Shown here piece after piece: positions 26,345 through 38,086 of a stretch of 64,000 nucleotides of DNA; the stretch's first letter is position 1, and each line of letters starts with the position of its first letter. The notes beneath the pieces are model-generated. The model made no database searches. It was given only the letters and a program-made list of their open reading frames with translations, and was not told the origin of the DNA. The DNA is from Desertibacillus haloalkaliphilus. Lineage in GTDB: Bacteria; Bacillota; Bacilli; Bacillales; KJ1-10-99. Where the stretch lies: the NCBI RefSeq assembly GCF_019039105.1, contig NZ_JAHPIV010000001.1:364612-428611 (forward strand), given 5' to 3'. A program made the position numbers and the translations under genes.

Positions 26345-27052
26345 CTATTTTACAGCCATTTTTTTAGGTGATGTGGGATCTTTTATCGTACTATCACTCA
26401 GGCTGACTAATTGATGCTTGATGGCATAGACAGCAGCTGTTGTCCGGTCTTGTACACCCATTTTCATAATGATGTTTCTGACGTGGTTATAGACAGTATA
26501 TTTGCTTAAATAAAGAGCATTTGCAATCGCCTGATTACTCCACCCATTGGCAAGTAATTGCAGGACTTCCATTTCACGTCCTGAAAATCGTTCTCTTACT
26601 AATGGGGCTGCTTCACTCTGATCGCCCTTTAGCATGTTTTGGTAATCATTTAATATGAATGTGATCACCTTGTTATCGAAGTAATAGTAACCATGTTCAA
26701 TCACATCGATAGCTTGATGTACGGTCTGTTTAAACCCATCTAGATATAAAACCGCTGTTAATCCATGCGAAATGAATGTACGCAATTCACTTTGTTCAAG
26801 TGCCGTTGAAAGCAACAAAACCTTTGCATGAGCATACGCATTATGTATCTTTTTGATCGTCTCACAGATATTCTCACTCGCATCATCATGATAGATAACA
26901 AATGCTTGAGGCTGCGAATCATGAAATGTTGCTTCAACATTTGCCGGTTCCACCGTCAATGCAGAGTATCTCCCATCACTTTTCAAGATTTTCGCCATTG
27001 ATGTCCGTACGGAAAGACAATCAGAAATTATAACAACCTTGCTACACTCCAT
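26345..27052 (-). CDS. LuxR/NarL-type regulator with degenerate receiver domain
   Basis: The 235-residue protein has an N-terminal receiver-like fold (about 3-120) and a LuxR-type helix-turn-helix (about 160-220: FSGREMEVLQLLANGWSNQAIANALYLSKYTVYNHVRNIIMKMG). The position that is normally DxxxP after strand three reads VIYHDDASEN, and the conserved lysine near strand five is replaced (AVLYLDGF). Phosphorylation control is therefore doubtful and it may act as a pseudo-receiver regulator. The ATG at 27052 is chosen because AAAGGTGG lies five bases upstream. No kinase gene is adjacent. Targets are unknown. Confidence 0.85.
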   Translation of the reverse strand: MECSKVVIISDCLSVRTSMAKILKSDGRYSALTVEPANVEATFHDSQPQAFVIYHDDASENICETIKKIHNAYAHAKVLLLSTALEQSELRTFISHGLTAVLYLDGFKQTVHQAIDVIEHGYYYFDNKVITFILNDYQNMLKGDQSEAAPLVRERFSGREMEVLQLLANGWSNQAIANALYLSKYTVYNHVRNIIMKMGVQDRTTAAVYAIKHQLVSLSDSTIKDPTSPKKMAVK

Positions 27053-27407
27053 AGAAACCACCTTTATGTATAAAAGAACTACCTACTCTCAGTATTTAGT
27101 GAAAAAACACAGTAAGATGAACTATAACATATGTTTGAATTTATTTGTAGTAAAAATATTCCTAATCATTCAACGCTTCAATGATGTTCACAATTTGTGC
27201 GAAGTGTAAGGGCAAACATATCGTGAAGGGACAATAATAATAACTGGTTGATCCCCGCTAGATTGAAGATTTACCGACTCAAAAAGCAAATAAGCAACGA
27301 TTTTCTTTCCAATTTTGTATCGGTATTCGCAACAAGGATAGTCGCCTTCTCATCTCCTCCACTCCATACATAAACTATAAGAAACTAGATCCATAGGAGG
27401 GAGAGGA
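27053..27407. other. 355-base intergenic region, no feature recognised
   Basis: This lies between the divergent LuxR-type regulator and GDSL hydrolase genes and must hold both promoters. I see AT-rich sequence but no clear palindrome, repeat, RNA gene or good sigma-A promoter. GGAGGGAGAGG at its right end is the ribosome binding site of the hydrolase. Confidence 0.5.
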
Positions 27408-28025
27408 ATGCACGTTACGTATACCGCGTTAGGAGACTCGTTAACGACCGGTGTTGGCGCCTTCTTTTCACTAGGGTTTGTGAAGCGCTATGCACGAATG
27501 CTCGAGCACCTCTACCACGTCCCAGTTGCTGTCAAGAGTAAAGGGAAGGCAGGTCTCACCTCAGCCGAATTACTTGCACGCTTACGAAGAATCGATACTC
27601 GTAACGCCATTGCCGAGGCTGACCTGATCACGATTACGATCGGAGGCAATGACCTTCTGCAAGCGTATCGAAGGGGCTATCATCTGCACGCCCTTGAACA
27701 CAGTGTTAACCAATTTGCGGTTAACCTACAGCTCATTTTAGCTGAAATCAAAGCGATCAAAGCTCTGTCACCAAAAAAATCATATAGAATTCAGCTCATA
27801 GGCTTATATAATCCTTTTCCAAAGCATCCATACAGTGATTATTTTATCCACAAGTACAATAACATCCTCAAAAGCTATCATTCCAACCTTATAAACTATG
27901 TTGATATTTATCCTCTATTTGAGCAAAACCACGCGTACCTGCTGTCATTTGATTATCACCCAAATAGCAAAGGCTATCAAGTGATCGCCGAGCAAGCATT
28001 GGCTACACTTCAAGGGTACAGGTAA
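27408..28025 (+). CDS. SGNH/GDSL-family hydrolase
   Basis: The 205-residue enzyme has the GDSL block YTALGDSLTTGVGAFF (nucleophile Ser about 11), the oxyanion block TITIGGNDLL and the C-terminal catalytic pair in SFDYHPNSKGYQVIAE. It lacks a signal peptide, so it is probably cytoplasmic, similar to YpmR/YtaP-like Bacillus esterases, which normally have one or none. Substrates of such enzymes are short-chain esters or acylated sugars; none can be assigned. GGAGGGAGAGG precedes the ATG. It stands alone on the plus strand. Confidence 0.92.
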   Translation: MHVTYTALGDSLTTGVGAFFSLGFVKRYARMLEHLYHVPVAVKSKGKAGLTSAELLARLRRIDTRNAIAEADLITITIGGNDLLQAYRRGYHLHALEHSVNQFAVNLQLILAEIKAIKALSPKKSYRIQLIGLYNPFPKHPYSDYFIHKYNNILKSYHSNLINYVDIYPLFEQNHAYLLSFDYHPNSKGYQVIAEQALATLQGYR

Positions 28026-28203
28026 CAGGAAGAACGACCTCTTCGCGTTACCCGTGAAATAAAGCTCCGACAAAAGGTAGTATGGGCTACCTTTATTGTC
28101 TGTAAAGTGGTACATCTCCGGTGCGGACCCTCTGTACTCTATTTCAACAAACCTCATCTTTTTGAAAAGCACTACAAACTCACAGCTGTACCTTTCAAAC
28201 CAT

Positions 28204-28247
28204 AAAAAAACGACGCTTCCCCATACTCCAACTAGAGATCGCGTCGT
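28204..28247 (-). terminator. Intrinsic terminator after the OsmC gene
   Basis: ACGACGC on the minus strand pairs with GCGTCGT across a 24-base loop and is followed by seven T residues. Confidence 0.8.
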
Positions 28248-28266
28248 CACATCCTTTAACTCTCCC

Positions 28267-28716
28267 TTACGCTTTTGACCATGTATCATGCAGCGTAACA
28301 TTTGCCGCCTTTAACAAGTTGTATACAGGACAGCGTTGTTCAACCTGCCTTTGCAAATCTTTCACTCGTTCCTCTGGTTCACTAGTTGAAACGTTTGCTT
28401 CAATCCAAACGGTTTCAAAATACGTCCGTACGGATGAATCACCCTTAAAACCGCGCGGGTCAAACTCACCTTCGATTGTAAACGTAATCCCTTTAAGATC
28501 AAACTCCATTTCCCTTGCCACTGCATTCGCTGTCGCATTTTTACAACCAGCTAAGGAAGCGAGCAATGTTTCTAGTGGATTGGCACCGCTATCCTTCCCA
28601 CCCATTTGCGCGACTTCATCAATGATCACCTTATGCTTTGCTGTTGACACCTCTGTTGTCATACCTTCTGACTCACCTTGAACGCTAAACTTTAATTTCT
28701 TACTCAGCGTAACCAC
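28267..28716 (-). CDS. OsmC/Ohr-family protein
   Basis: The protein has about 149 residues and the OsmC fold. The first redox cysteine lies in LETLLASLAGCKNATANAVARE and the second in QVEQRCPVYNLLKAANV. Members reduce organic or fatty-acid hydroperoxides with paired cysteines, although the YhfA-like subgroup has no proven activity. The start is unusual: the best-spaced initiation codon after GAGGAG is CTG at 28707 (LSKKLKFSVQG), whereas GTG at 28716 almost touches the ribosome binding site. The longer frame to 28779 lacks a site and is unlikely. I use GTG 28716 as the conservative choice. Confidence 0.88.
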   Translation of the reverse strand: MVTLSKKLKFSVQGESEGMTTEVSTAKHKVIIDEVAQMGGKDSGANPLETLLASLAGCKNATANAVAREMEFDLKGITFTIEGEFDPRGFKGDSSVRTYFETVWIEANVSTSEPEERVKDLQRQVEQRCPVYNLLKAANVTLHDTWSKA

Positions 28717-28839
28717 TCCTCTACAATAATCAGAATAGTTACTTAATTCAAGTGCATATGATCTTATTCCTGCATACACATCTGTTTTTTAGGAAAAATG
28801 AAGCTCATGGTTTTATGTTTTGCCTGTTAGGATCAAGAT

Positions 28840-30060
28840 TCAAGGGAATGTAATCGGCAATTCTTTTAGTGAACGAAAAGCAGTGAGCTTCCTCCATTTT
28901 GGAACAGATGTCGCTAGTTGAATCGTCGACGTTCGCTTAAGCAAGGCATGTATAGCTACTTTAGCCTCTATTCGAGCAAGGGTTGAGCCTAAACAAAAAT
29001 GATTCCCAACACCAAACGCAACGTGAGGGTTTGGGTTCCTTGCTAAATTAAGTCGATGAGGGTCTTCGAACACATTTGGATCACGATTTGCCGCCCCGAG
29101 AAAAAGATAGACTTGCTCGCCTTCGCGAATGATTTGCTGATTGACTTCAATATCCTCTGATGCGACACGCGCTAGCATCTGTGTCGGGCTTTCATAACGT
29201 AAAAACTCTTCAACCGCGGTTTCGATCATCGCTGGCGCTTCCTTTAGCTTCTCCATTTGATCAGGATGATTTGCCAACGTGAACACTGAGTTGCTAATTA
29301 GATTCACCGTTGTTTCATGCCCTGCGATCACTAGTAACAAACAAGTCGCCACTATTTCGTCATCTGTAAATGCATCTCCCTGTTGCTCTTGTTTAATAAG
29401 CTTACTAATAAGATCATCGGTTGGATGATCCCTTCGCTTATTGATAAGGTCTAAGAAGTAAGCATGGACAGCGGCTGTCGTCTCATTTCCGTTAGCAAGT
29501 GAGTTGCGCGTGCGATTAAGGTCAATCGTGCGCAGTAAGGTAACCGTCCATTCTCGAAATAAATGGCGGTCTTCTTCAGGTACACCAACGATGTTCGCAA
29601 TGACCATGCTCGTCAACGGAAACGCAAAGTCTGAGACAACATCCATACGCTTCTCGTTTTGAACGGAACCTAGTAATTGATCAACAGTTTCTTCAATGTA
29701 GAAGTGATACCGATTCACCATTTGCGGTGTAAACACATGACTAACGAGCTTACGTAACCGCATATGATCAGGTGGATTTTTAAACACTAACATATCTTTC
29801 TGGACATTTGCTAGATCACGATATCGTTTCGATGTTTGCGGAATAGGGGGCCGATTTTTAAAGCGAGTATCTTTTAATACCTTTACCGTTTCCTCATACC
29901 CAGTAATATACCAACCTGGATATTTGAAAAGCGTCCGCTTAGAAACTGGATGTTCAGACCTTAGCTGATCGTAAAAAGGATATGGGTTCTTTACAAACGC
30001 TGCAGAATTGAATGGATTCGTCTTTGGTTCGATTTGGTTTTGCGTGTCTAGTTTGATCAT
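28840..30060 (-). CDS. bioI: Cytochrome P450 of biotin synthesis, BioI
   Basis: The 406-residue P450 closely follows B. subtilis BioI in its diagnostic blocks KNPYPFYDQLR, KYPGWYITGYEETVKVLKD, FAFPLTSMVIANIVGVPEEDR, AGHETTVNLISNSV and ESPTQMLARVASEDI. The heme cysteine is in FGVGNHFCLGSTLAR. BioI cleaves a long acyl chain bound to acyl carrier protein to give pimeloyl-ACP, the carbon source of biotin. It is the last gene of the bioWAFD operon. ATG at 30060 follows GGGAGAGGGAG; a GTG frame overlapping the bioD stop is less likely. In B. subtilis bioB lies between bioD and bioI; here it is absent. Confidence 0.94.
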   Translation of the reverse strand: MIKLDTQNQIEPKTNPFNSAAFVKNPYPFYDQLRSEHPVSKRTLFKYPGWYITGYEETVKVLKDTRFKNRPPIPQTSKRYRDLANVQKDMLVFKNPPDHMRLRKLVSHVFTPQMVNRYHFYIEETVDQLLGSVQNEKRMDVVSDFAFPLTSMVIANIVGVPEEDRHLFREWTVTLLRTIDLNRTRNSLANGNETTAAVHAYFLDLINKRRDHPTDDLISKLIKQEQQGDAFTDDEIVATCLLLVIAGHETTVNLISNSVFTLANHPDQMEKLKEAPAMIETAVEEFLRYESPTQMLARVASEDIEVNQQIIREGEQVYLFLGAANRDPNVFEDPHRLNLARNPNPHVAFGVGNHFCLGSTLARIEAKVAIHALLKRTSTIQLATSVPKWRKLTAFRSLKELPITFP

Positions 30061-30102
30061 TTCTCCCTCTCCCTTATCCTCAGAATTCGATCCATCTGTC
30101 AC

Positions 30103-31974
<1,872 letters not shown>

Positions 31975-31985
<11 letters not shown>

Positions 31986-33321
31986 CTGTTGTCACCTCAT
32001 CAATCGCTTCTTTCATAATCGCTACCATTGCTTTCAGTTCATCAGCCGTACTGACTAGTGGTGGCATAAAGACGATCACATCGCCCATTGGTCTCGTTAA
32101 CATCCCTAACTCTCGCATTTTTAATGATACTTGATAGCCGACTCGCTTTTCTGCTGGAAAAGGTTCTTTCGTCTCTTTTGCTTGAACGAGCTCGATCCCA
32201 ACCATAAATCCAAGCTGCCTAATATCACCAACATGAGTGAGGGTGTACAACTCCTCTAGTATTCCTTTTAGCTCCTCGGACTTTTTGGCGACTTGCTCGG
32301 GTATGTTTTCGGATTCAAACAAACGAATATTTTCAATGGCAACGGCACAGCCAAGCTGATTTCCAGTATACGAATGCCCGTGGAAAAAGGTTTTCAATGA
32401 TTGATAGTCATCATAAAACGCCTGATAGATTTCCTCTGTTGTATATGTAACGGCGATCGGTAAATAGCCACCAGTAATCCCTTTTCCAGCTGCCATTAAA
32501 TCGGGCTGAACCCCCTCATGCTCACAGGCAAACATTTTACCTGTTCGACCAAAGCCAGTCGCAACCTCATCAACGATCATTAAAACTTCATACTTTGTGC
32601 AAAGCTCACGGACACCAGCCAAGTAGCCTTCTGGCATGACGATGAAACCACCCGCTCCTTGCACGTTTGATTCAATGGATAGAGCAGCGATTTCTTCATG
32701 ATTTTCCTTCAATAATTGTTCAAGTGCTGCTAAACATTCATCACGGCATCGATCAGGATCACCCGTTTCAGATCGATAGACATTTGGAATCGGTGCCTTA
32801 TAACTCTCAAACATGAGTGGACCATAGACGTGGTGGAAAAGATCAATCGCCCCAACACTGACAGCACCTACGGTATCACCGTGATAACCGTTTCTCATTG
32901 AGATAAATTTTTGCTTTTCGGGTCTACCAATATTCTTCCAATATTGGAACGCCATTTTAAGTGCGATCTCCATTGACTCCGCACCACTATCAGAATAAAA
33001 GACCCGTGTTAAATTGTCGGGGCTAAGCTCAACTAATTTTTCAGCAAGCTCTGTCGCGGGAACATTTGTCATCCCTAGCAACGTCGAATGCGCGATTTTG
33101 TCAAGCTGTTTTATAATCGCATCATCTAATTCCTTCTTGCGATGTCCGTGGACATTTAGCCAAACAGACGAAAAGCCGTCATAGTATTCTTTTCCGTCAA
33201 TATCTTTCACTTTAATGCCTTGACCGCTCTCAATAATTAACGGGTCCTTGTCGTAATCCTTCATTTGTGTAAAAGGTAACCAAAGGTGCTTTTTGCTTTT
33301 TTCAATGAGTTCATGTGTCAT
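31975..33321 (-). CDS. bioA: Adenosylmethionine-8-amino-7-oxononanoate aminotransferase
   Basis: The 448-residue class-III PLP aminotransferase makes diaminopelargonic acid. It has [16 protein letters not shown] at the N-terminus, the nucleotide loop [16 protein letters not shown], and [20 protein letters not shown]. The cofactor lysine is in [17 protein letters not shown]. subtilis BioA uses lysine as amino donor; whether this one does cannot be read. It overlaps bioW by four bases (ATGA). Confidence 0.95.
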
Positions 33322-34082
33322 TGTTTGCCCTCCATCTCCACAAAAATTGGTTGTTTCTCTAAGTAGTTCATGTATGTATTGATATTTGCTTTGCCATCGA
33401 CAAAAAAGATTCGACAGCCTCGTTCATCCTGATATTCTTTTAATCTCGTAATCCGTTGATAACCGTGCTTCCTACTTGCGACGTAACCTGTTACATAGTC
33501 AGGGTCATCTGACCAGCATAATTCCGCAATTGTTACCGGGTGATGACACACTTTTGATGCCAGCGTAAGCGCCTCTTTCAAGCGCGGGCTGTTTGGTAGA
33601 TTGTGTTCACTCGTCCACCTCTCAAAATCAGCATTCAACCAATCCATCCGAGAGACGCGAACCCCTTTTTTAGAATCAAGTCGTTCCCCAGAATGAACGT
33701 CGACCAAGATCGCTCCTCTAATGCCGAAACATTCAGTCATTTGATGATAGACTTTGTTCAGAGTGTGCCTCGGAACACCTGCTTGTTCTAACAGCTTAAC
33801 GGCCAAGGCCTGTCCCTCCTCAACAGAGTCTACGTCATTCGTCTCTGGCTTTAACGGTTTTATTCGCTGAATCGGCTCATCAATCGCTTCGAACTGAACA
33901 TTCATAAAATCCGGGTTACCTCTTGAATGAGTTAACGCTTTCTCTACCAATTGATTGATAGCCTGCTTGAGATTTGGGTAGGTGGTCAAAACTTCACCAC
34001 CGGAGATATGTTTTCCACCATCTTCATGGGCCCCGTTTTGCGAAGCTCTCATTCGAACACTAAAATAGGTTTCTGCTTGCAC
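33318..34082 (-). CDS. bioW: 6-carboxyhexanoate-CoA ligase (pimeloyl-CoA synthetase)
   Basis: The 254-residue enzyme activates pimelate with CoA and ATP. Family blocks are [63 protein letters not shown] and the C-terminal [17 protein letters not shown]. It is the first gene of the operon. GTG at 34082 follows GAGGTGA. A sigma-A promoter and BirA-type operator lie directly upstream, so the operon is probably shut down by biotin. Both a pimelate (BioW) and an acyl-ACP (BioI) route are therefore encoded, as in B. subtilis. Confidence 0.95.
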   Translation of the reverse strand: MQAETYFSVRMRASQNGAHEDGGKHISGGEVLTTYPNLKQAINQLVEKALTHSRGNPDFMNVQFEAIDEPIQRIKPLKPETNDVDSVEEGQALAVKLLEQAGVPRHTLNKVYHQMTECFGIRGAILVDVHSGERLDSKKGVRVSRMDWLNADFERWTSEHNLPNSPRLKEALTLASKVCHHPVTIAELCWSDDPDYVTGYVASRKHGYQRITRLKEYQDERGCRIFFVDGKANINTYMNYLEKQPIFVEMEGKQ

Positions 34083-34106
34083 TTTCGTTCACCTCAACCA
34101 CAACAA

Positions 34107-34138
34107 TTGTTAACCTTGATAAATAACGAGTTTACATA
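34107..34138. promoter_or_regulatory. BirA-type biotin operator
   Basis: TTGTTAACC is followed after 13 bases by AGTTTACAT, an interrupted inverted repeat that fits the Firmicute BirA operator (TTGTTAACC, spacer of 14-16, GGTTTACAA). It lies just downstream of the -10 element of the bio promoter and upstream of the bioW ribosome binding site. Confidence 0.8.
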
Positions 34139-34141
34139 AAC

Positions 34142-34170
34142 ATCATAAAATGTGAAAAATATAATGTCAA
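34142..34170 (-). promoter_or_regulatory. Sigma-A promoter of the biotin operon
   Basis: On the minus strand a consensus -35 TTGACA (34170-34165) and a -10 TATGAT (34147-34142) are separated by 17 bases. Transcription would start inside the BirA operator. Confidence 0.85.
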
Positions 34171-34201
34171 CCTATATAAATGTTAAGTTAACGCAAGGCA
34201 T

Positions 34202-34243
34202 AAAAAAAGACGCTATCTCTGCTCTAACAGAGAATCACGTCTA
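34202..34243 (-). terminator. Intrinsic terminator after the TPR protein
   Basis: AGACG...CGTCT forms the outer stem and CTCTG...CAGAG the inner stem on the minus strand, followed by seven T residues. It insulates the TPR gene from the biotin operon. Confidence 0.8.
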
Positions 34244-34267
34244 TCTATTCCTCTATTTCCTTCGTCC

Positions 34268-36403
34268 TCATTCAGCGGAATTGTTGAAGCTAGGTCGTTT
34301 TTCAGAGCTCATCCATTCTGATTGACGTAACCTAACTTCAAATAGTTTTAATGGGTCCATATACTCCTCTGGATTTGTTTTCAGTGCATTTATTTTCTCT
34401 TCGTTTTCGTGGATGGCTTCATTTGCTTGACCTTTCGCCTTGCCAAGAACCTCAAGCGGTTGTTTAAAGAACATCGTAATATCCTGCTCAAGCCCTTTTT
34501 CAATAAATTGAGCTTGGGCATTAAACTGCTGAATAACCTCAGCAATGACGTACTCATACTCTTCATTTTCGATAAACTTTTTATAAGCCTTTTGTAGCAT
34601 AGCTTTATTCGTTGGAAGTGCACCGAGTAGCTTTCCCGAACTTCTTAACAGCAGTTGTGCTGGCTTAAATCCATTAACAATATTGATTTCCTCAATCTCA
34701 AGCCGGTTGATGAGTCGATCTGTATCCCGTCGCCAATCCTCTAAAATTTTAAAATCACAAACTAATTTAATCTCTTCATCACCGTAATAAGCATTGATCC
34801 CACCTGCCACGTCCTCTAAGGCGGATTGACTATGCTTAAATGCTGTCTCTGCTACCTCTAGCCAATCCTGCATCGCTTTGTTAAAGGTAGGAGCGAGTTT
34901 TTCTTCTGTATAGCGTTGAATCTTCTCATTCATTTGTTTGTTCAATTCCGCATGGATCGTACGAAAATCACTATCTTCCTTGATCAAGTCTGTGCATTCA
35001 CGTAAAAGCGCGGGAATCGCTACTTTTAGCTCAGCTTGCGTCTCATCTTTACCATTTTGAAACGAGGTTTTGATTACTTTTATTTGCTCCTTCTCAATGT
35101 CAATCACCTGGTTGGTTGCCCCGTTTAGCTTCGTTACTAGCTCTTGGTTATAGTTCACCATCTCTACTAAGCTATTTTCAATTTCAACCGGCTGTTCGAC
35201 CAGATGAGCGATTAATTGGCGGATGAACGATAAAATTTGTTCACTTTTTTCAGCCTTCGTGCCCGGTGATATGAAATGATCATCGCCTCCTGTAGCGATG
35301 ATTTCATCACTTAACGATGTGAGCTGATCATCTAATTCAATCTCATGCTCCTGTACCCACTGCATGATAGATTCAAACAGACCAAAATTATAGACAAGCG
35401 TATCTGAATCGCCATTACCCGCTTCAATATAAGCTTTCGCCTCATCAACAACAACAGGGCTGACCTGCATCGAAAATGTTTCATTCCAAGCGAGTACGGC
35501 TGCCGATGGGAGTAAAGGTGCATCCGTGATGCTTAGCCAATTGGTTAACAAGTTCGGAACAACGTCTGCCAATTCGTCTGTAAAATAGCGCCCACTAATC
35601 AAATCAAAATAGCTCTCTTGATAGAGGATCGATAATTGACGTGATGATTCCGCACGAGCGTCTTTTAAATTTAAGAAGAGGTGATTAAATTCGCTTAGCC
35701 ATGACAAATAGTACTCTTCGTTTTTATAGCTGTTCCAGAAAGCTGATACGATTTGTTCAAATCTCTCTTGATCAAGATTCGCTAACGTCAGTAGCGCTTC
35801 AGAAAAGTAATCAGGAGCGATGGCAATCGTTAATCCTTTTTCGACATAACCTTTTAAACGATCATACCATTCGGTCGATTTCGTTCGTATCGCCTCATTA
35901 ACCGCTAATTCGATCGCACTACTCCAATCGCGATATTCTTCAAAGAAAGAACGGGCAAGTGCTGTGACATTTGGATAATCTGGATTCGTTGCAACAGCCT
36001 GCCGAATCACCTTGGCCGCTTGATTGAGTTTCTCTTGTTGTTTGTATACAGAAAATAATTGCAGAGATACTTCAGTGGTTAGAGTGACGTTTGTCGACTT
36101 AATCGTTATGTAAATCTCCTCGGCCTTTGAATAGTGACCGAGCTGATAATAAGCGTCTGCAATGTTTTTCTTTGCCCATGGCTCTAAATGACCACTAACC
36201 TTCTTCCATTTATAAATAGCCACCTCATAATCTTTGTTGTCATAATACACTTCACCTTGAGAAAAACGAATCTCAGAAAGCTCGGCTTCATGTTGCTGTT
36301 CCCGAAAATAGGCCTCCGATAGAACCCTCACTGGATGGCGATCGTCGTTATGATCTATAAACTTTTTATAATAGCTTTTTGTAAGCAATACATTCTCTAC
36401 CAT
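34268..36403 (-). CDS. Large TPR-containing protein, unknown function
   Basis: The 711-residue acidic protein is predicted to be almost entirely helical. Residues about 40-180 contain three to four TPR-like repeats (SQGEVYYDNKDYEVAIYKWKKV, NIADAYYQLGHYSKAEEIYITI, LQLFSVYKQQEKLNQAAKVIRQAV). The rest is coiled-coil-prone, with KPAQLLLRSSGKLLGALPTNKAMLQKAYKKFIENEEYEYV a conserved-looking block near 610-650. There is no signal peptide, membrane segment or nucleotide-binding motif. ATG at 36403 follows GGGAAGTGA. It stands alone between the biotin operon and the HD-GYP gene. I do not recognise the family. Confidence 0.8.
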   Translation of the reverse strand: MVENVLLTKSYYKKFIDHNDDRHPVRVLSEAYFREQQHEAELSEIRFSQGEVYYDNKDYEVAIYKWKKVSGHLEPWAKKNIADAYYQLGHYSKAEEIYITIKSTNVTLTTEVSLQLFSVYKQQEKLNQAAKVIRQAVATNPDYPNVTALARSFFEEYRDWSSAIELAVNEAIRTKSTEWYDRLKGYVEKGLTIAIAPDYFSEALLTLANLDQERFEQIVSAFWNSYKNEEYYLSWLSEFNHLFLNLKDARAESSRQLSILYQESYFDLISGRYFTDELADVVPNLLTNWLSITDAPLLPSAAVLAWNETFSMQVSPVVVDEAKAYIEAGNGDSDTLVYNFGLFESIMQWVQEHEIELDDQLTSLSDEIIATGGDDHFISPGTKAEKSEQILSFIRQLIAHLVEQPVEIENSLVEMVNYNQELVTKLNGATNQVIDIEKEQIKVIKTSFQNGKDETQAELKVAIPALLRECTDLIKEDSDFRTIHAELNKQMNEKIQRYTEEKLAPTFNKAMQDWLEVAETAFKHSQSALEDVAGGINAYYGDEEIKLVCDFKILEDWRRDTDRLINRLEIEEINIVNGFKPAQLLLRSSGKLLGALPTNKAMLQKAYKKFIENEEYEYVIAEVIQQFNAQAQFIEKGLEQDITMFFKQPLEVLGKAKGQANEAIHENEEKINALKTNPEEYMDPLKLFEVRLRQSEWMSSEKRPSFNNSAE

Positions 36404-36603
36404 ATTGATGTCACTTCCCTTATCTTAAGTAGATGAGAATTTAACTAAACTTCCTTCAACATACCCGATCTTCACAGCAACGACAAGAGACCTAAGTTAC
36501 AGCCAGAAGGACTAAGTTTTATGTGAAATCGTGGGATACTCTCCTTTTTGCTGCAAAAAGTTGCTATGGTATACCCTATCTCTATGAAGGACTAAACTTT
36601 AAT

Positions 36604-36648
36604 AAAAAAGACTCCATTTACTGTTAGGTTAGGAAATGGAGTCTTTTT
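36604..36648. terminator. Intrinsic terminator after the HD-GYP gene
   Basis: GACTCCATTT pairs with AAATGGAGTC around a 14-base loop, with A- and T-runs on both sides, so it could work in both directions. Confidence 0.88.
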
Positions 36649-36675
36649 GCTTCAGTCAGCGACGTCTAAGAGTTA

Positions 36676-37782
36676 TCACATTAATGCATCTGCCTCAACG
36701 ATTTCGATAGCTAGGTTATCCTTTTCCGATAAATCAATTTCATAAGGACTCACTTCTTGTTGGTCCATATCTTTTATAACCCTGATCACAGGCCTACCGG
36801 CTGAACCGAAGTTGTATTTCGAAACGATTCCCACTCTTCCATCATTCAACTTTACAGTTAGGCCTTGTGGGTAAATCGCAATACAATTCGTAAACAATTG
36901 AACCTGCTTACGATCAAATTGTGTCCCACTTCCGGCAAAAAGGATCTCAAGACCTTTATGCGGTAGCATGGCAGGTCGATAAACCCTCGAACTTGTAACT
37001 GCATCAAATACATCGACAACACTTAATATTTTTGCATATTTGTGGATTTGATCCTCTTTTAAACCACGAGGATATCCTAATCCATCCATCCTTTCATGGT
37101 GCTGCAAGGCACAATGAGCTACAGGAAGTGGAATTTCATGTACTTTTCGAAGAGTCTCAAACCCCTTTTCACAGTGTAACTTCACTTGCTCGTATTCTTC
37201 CTTCGTTAACTTTTCCGGCTTATTTAAAATCTCACGCGGGACGAAAACCTTCCCAAAATCATGTAACATGGCACCTAAACCTATTTCTTCAATGTTCCTA
37301 AGTGGCAAACCATTTTCTAATGCCAATTGACACGCATAGATTGATACATTTAAGCTATGATTATATACATAGTTCTCGTGAATCTTTGTGGTTGCCAGTA
37401 AATTTAATGTGCGCTGATTTTCACTCAAGTCATTTAAAATATCCTTAAATATTTTTTGGAAACTACGGATGATCCTTCCTGACTTCATCATCCCTTGAAT
37501 ATTTGAGCGATGTGAATCTAATTCGGCAATGGTTTTAAAGCCCTCTGTTATCTTATTAACAGCTTCCCAGCGTAACTCTGCAGGAATAGCTTCAACCACT
37601 TCAATTCCTACCGACTCTTCGTCCTCTATATAGATTGTCGTCACATTACATTTCTTTAACTTCTTTATAAACTTTTTTGTCAGTTCAGTACCCTCAGTTA
37701 AAAGAACTTTTCCATTTTCATTATAAATAGACTTACCTAATTTAATTCCAGGTTCACATCGATCCAAACTCACTAAACGCAT
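36676..37782 (-). CDS. HD-GYP domain phosphodiesterase
   Basis: The 368-residue protein has an N-terminal region (about 1-110) that starts MRLVSLDRCEPGIKLGKSIYNENGKVLLTEG, common in Bacillus HD-GYP proteins. The HD-GYP catalytic domain lies at about 140-290: HSLNVSIYACQLA, the HD pair in GAMLHDFGKVFVP, and the GYP block HHERMDGLGYPRGL. Such domains hydrolyse cyclic di-GMP or related dinucleotides; activity here is inferred. ATG at 37782 follows AAGAAGGGA by seven bases, whereas the frame to 37905 would add 41 basic residues without a ribosome binding site. Confidence 0.9.
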   Translation of the reverse strand: MRLVSLDRCEPGIKLGKSIYNENGKVLLTEGTELTKKFIKKLKKCNVTTIYIEDEESVGIEVVEAIPAELRWEAVNKITEGFKTIAELDSHRSNIQGMMKSGRIIRSFQKIFKDILNDLSENQRTLNLLATTKIHENYVYNHSLNVSIYACQLALENGLPLRNIEEIGLGAMLHDFGKVFVPREILNKPEKLTKEEYEQVKLHCEKGFETLRKVHEIPLPVAHCALQHHERMDGLGYPRGLKEDQIHKYAKILSVVDVFDAVTSSRVYRPAMLPHKGLEILFAGSGTQFDRKQVQLFTNCIAIYPQGLTVKLNDGRVGIVSKYNFGSAGRPVIRVIKDMDQQEVSPYEIDLSEKDNLAIEIVEADALM

Positions 37783-38086
37783 TTTAAAATCCCTTCTTTT
37801 GTCATATCTTTTAAAACATCGAATAGGAACTTTAACTTCATTAGTTAGAATAGTACCGGAATAAAAAAAGTCTTTATACCTATTCAAAGCTATATTTTTC
37901 GACATAAATCACCATATTCCTGCAATTAACGAGTTTTTTACAGAAATAATAACCTTTCCTTTTCCAGATGGTTAACTTGTACTTGCTTTTACCGACGGAA
38001 ATGTAGTTGGACACGAATTCGAATATTAAAGTCGCAAATCTAGGGAAAGAGGTAATGTCCTACAAGACTATTCCTTTTTTCCTTAG
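37783..38086. other. 304-base upstream region of the HD-GYP gene, no gene
   Basis: The stretch contains no supported open frame or hairpin terminator. It should hold the HD-GYP promoter and the 3' end signals of the metal permease operon, but I cannot name a site with confidence. Confidence 0.45.
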
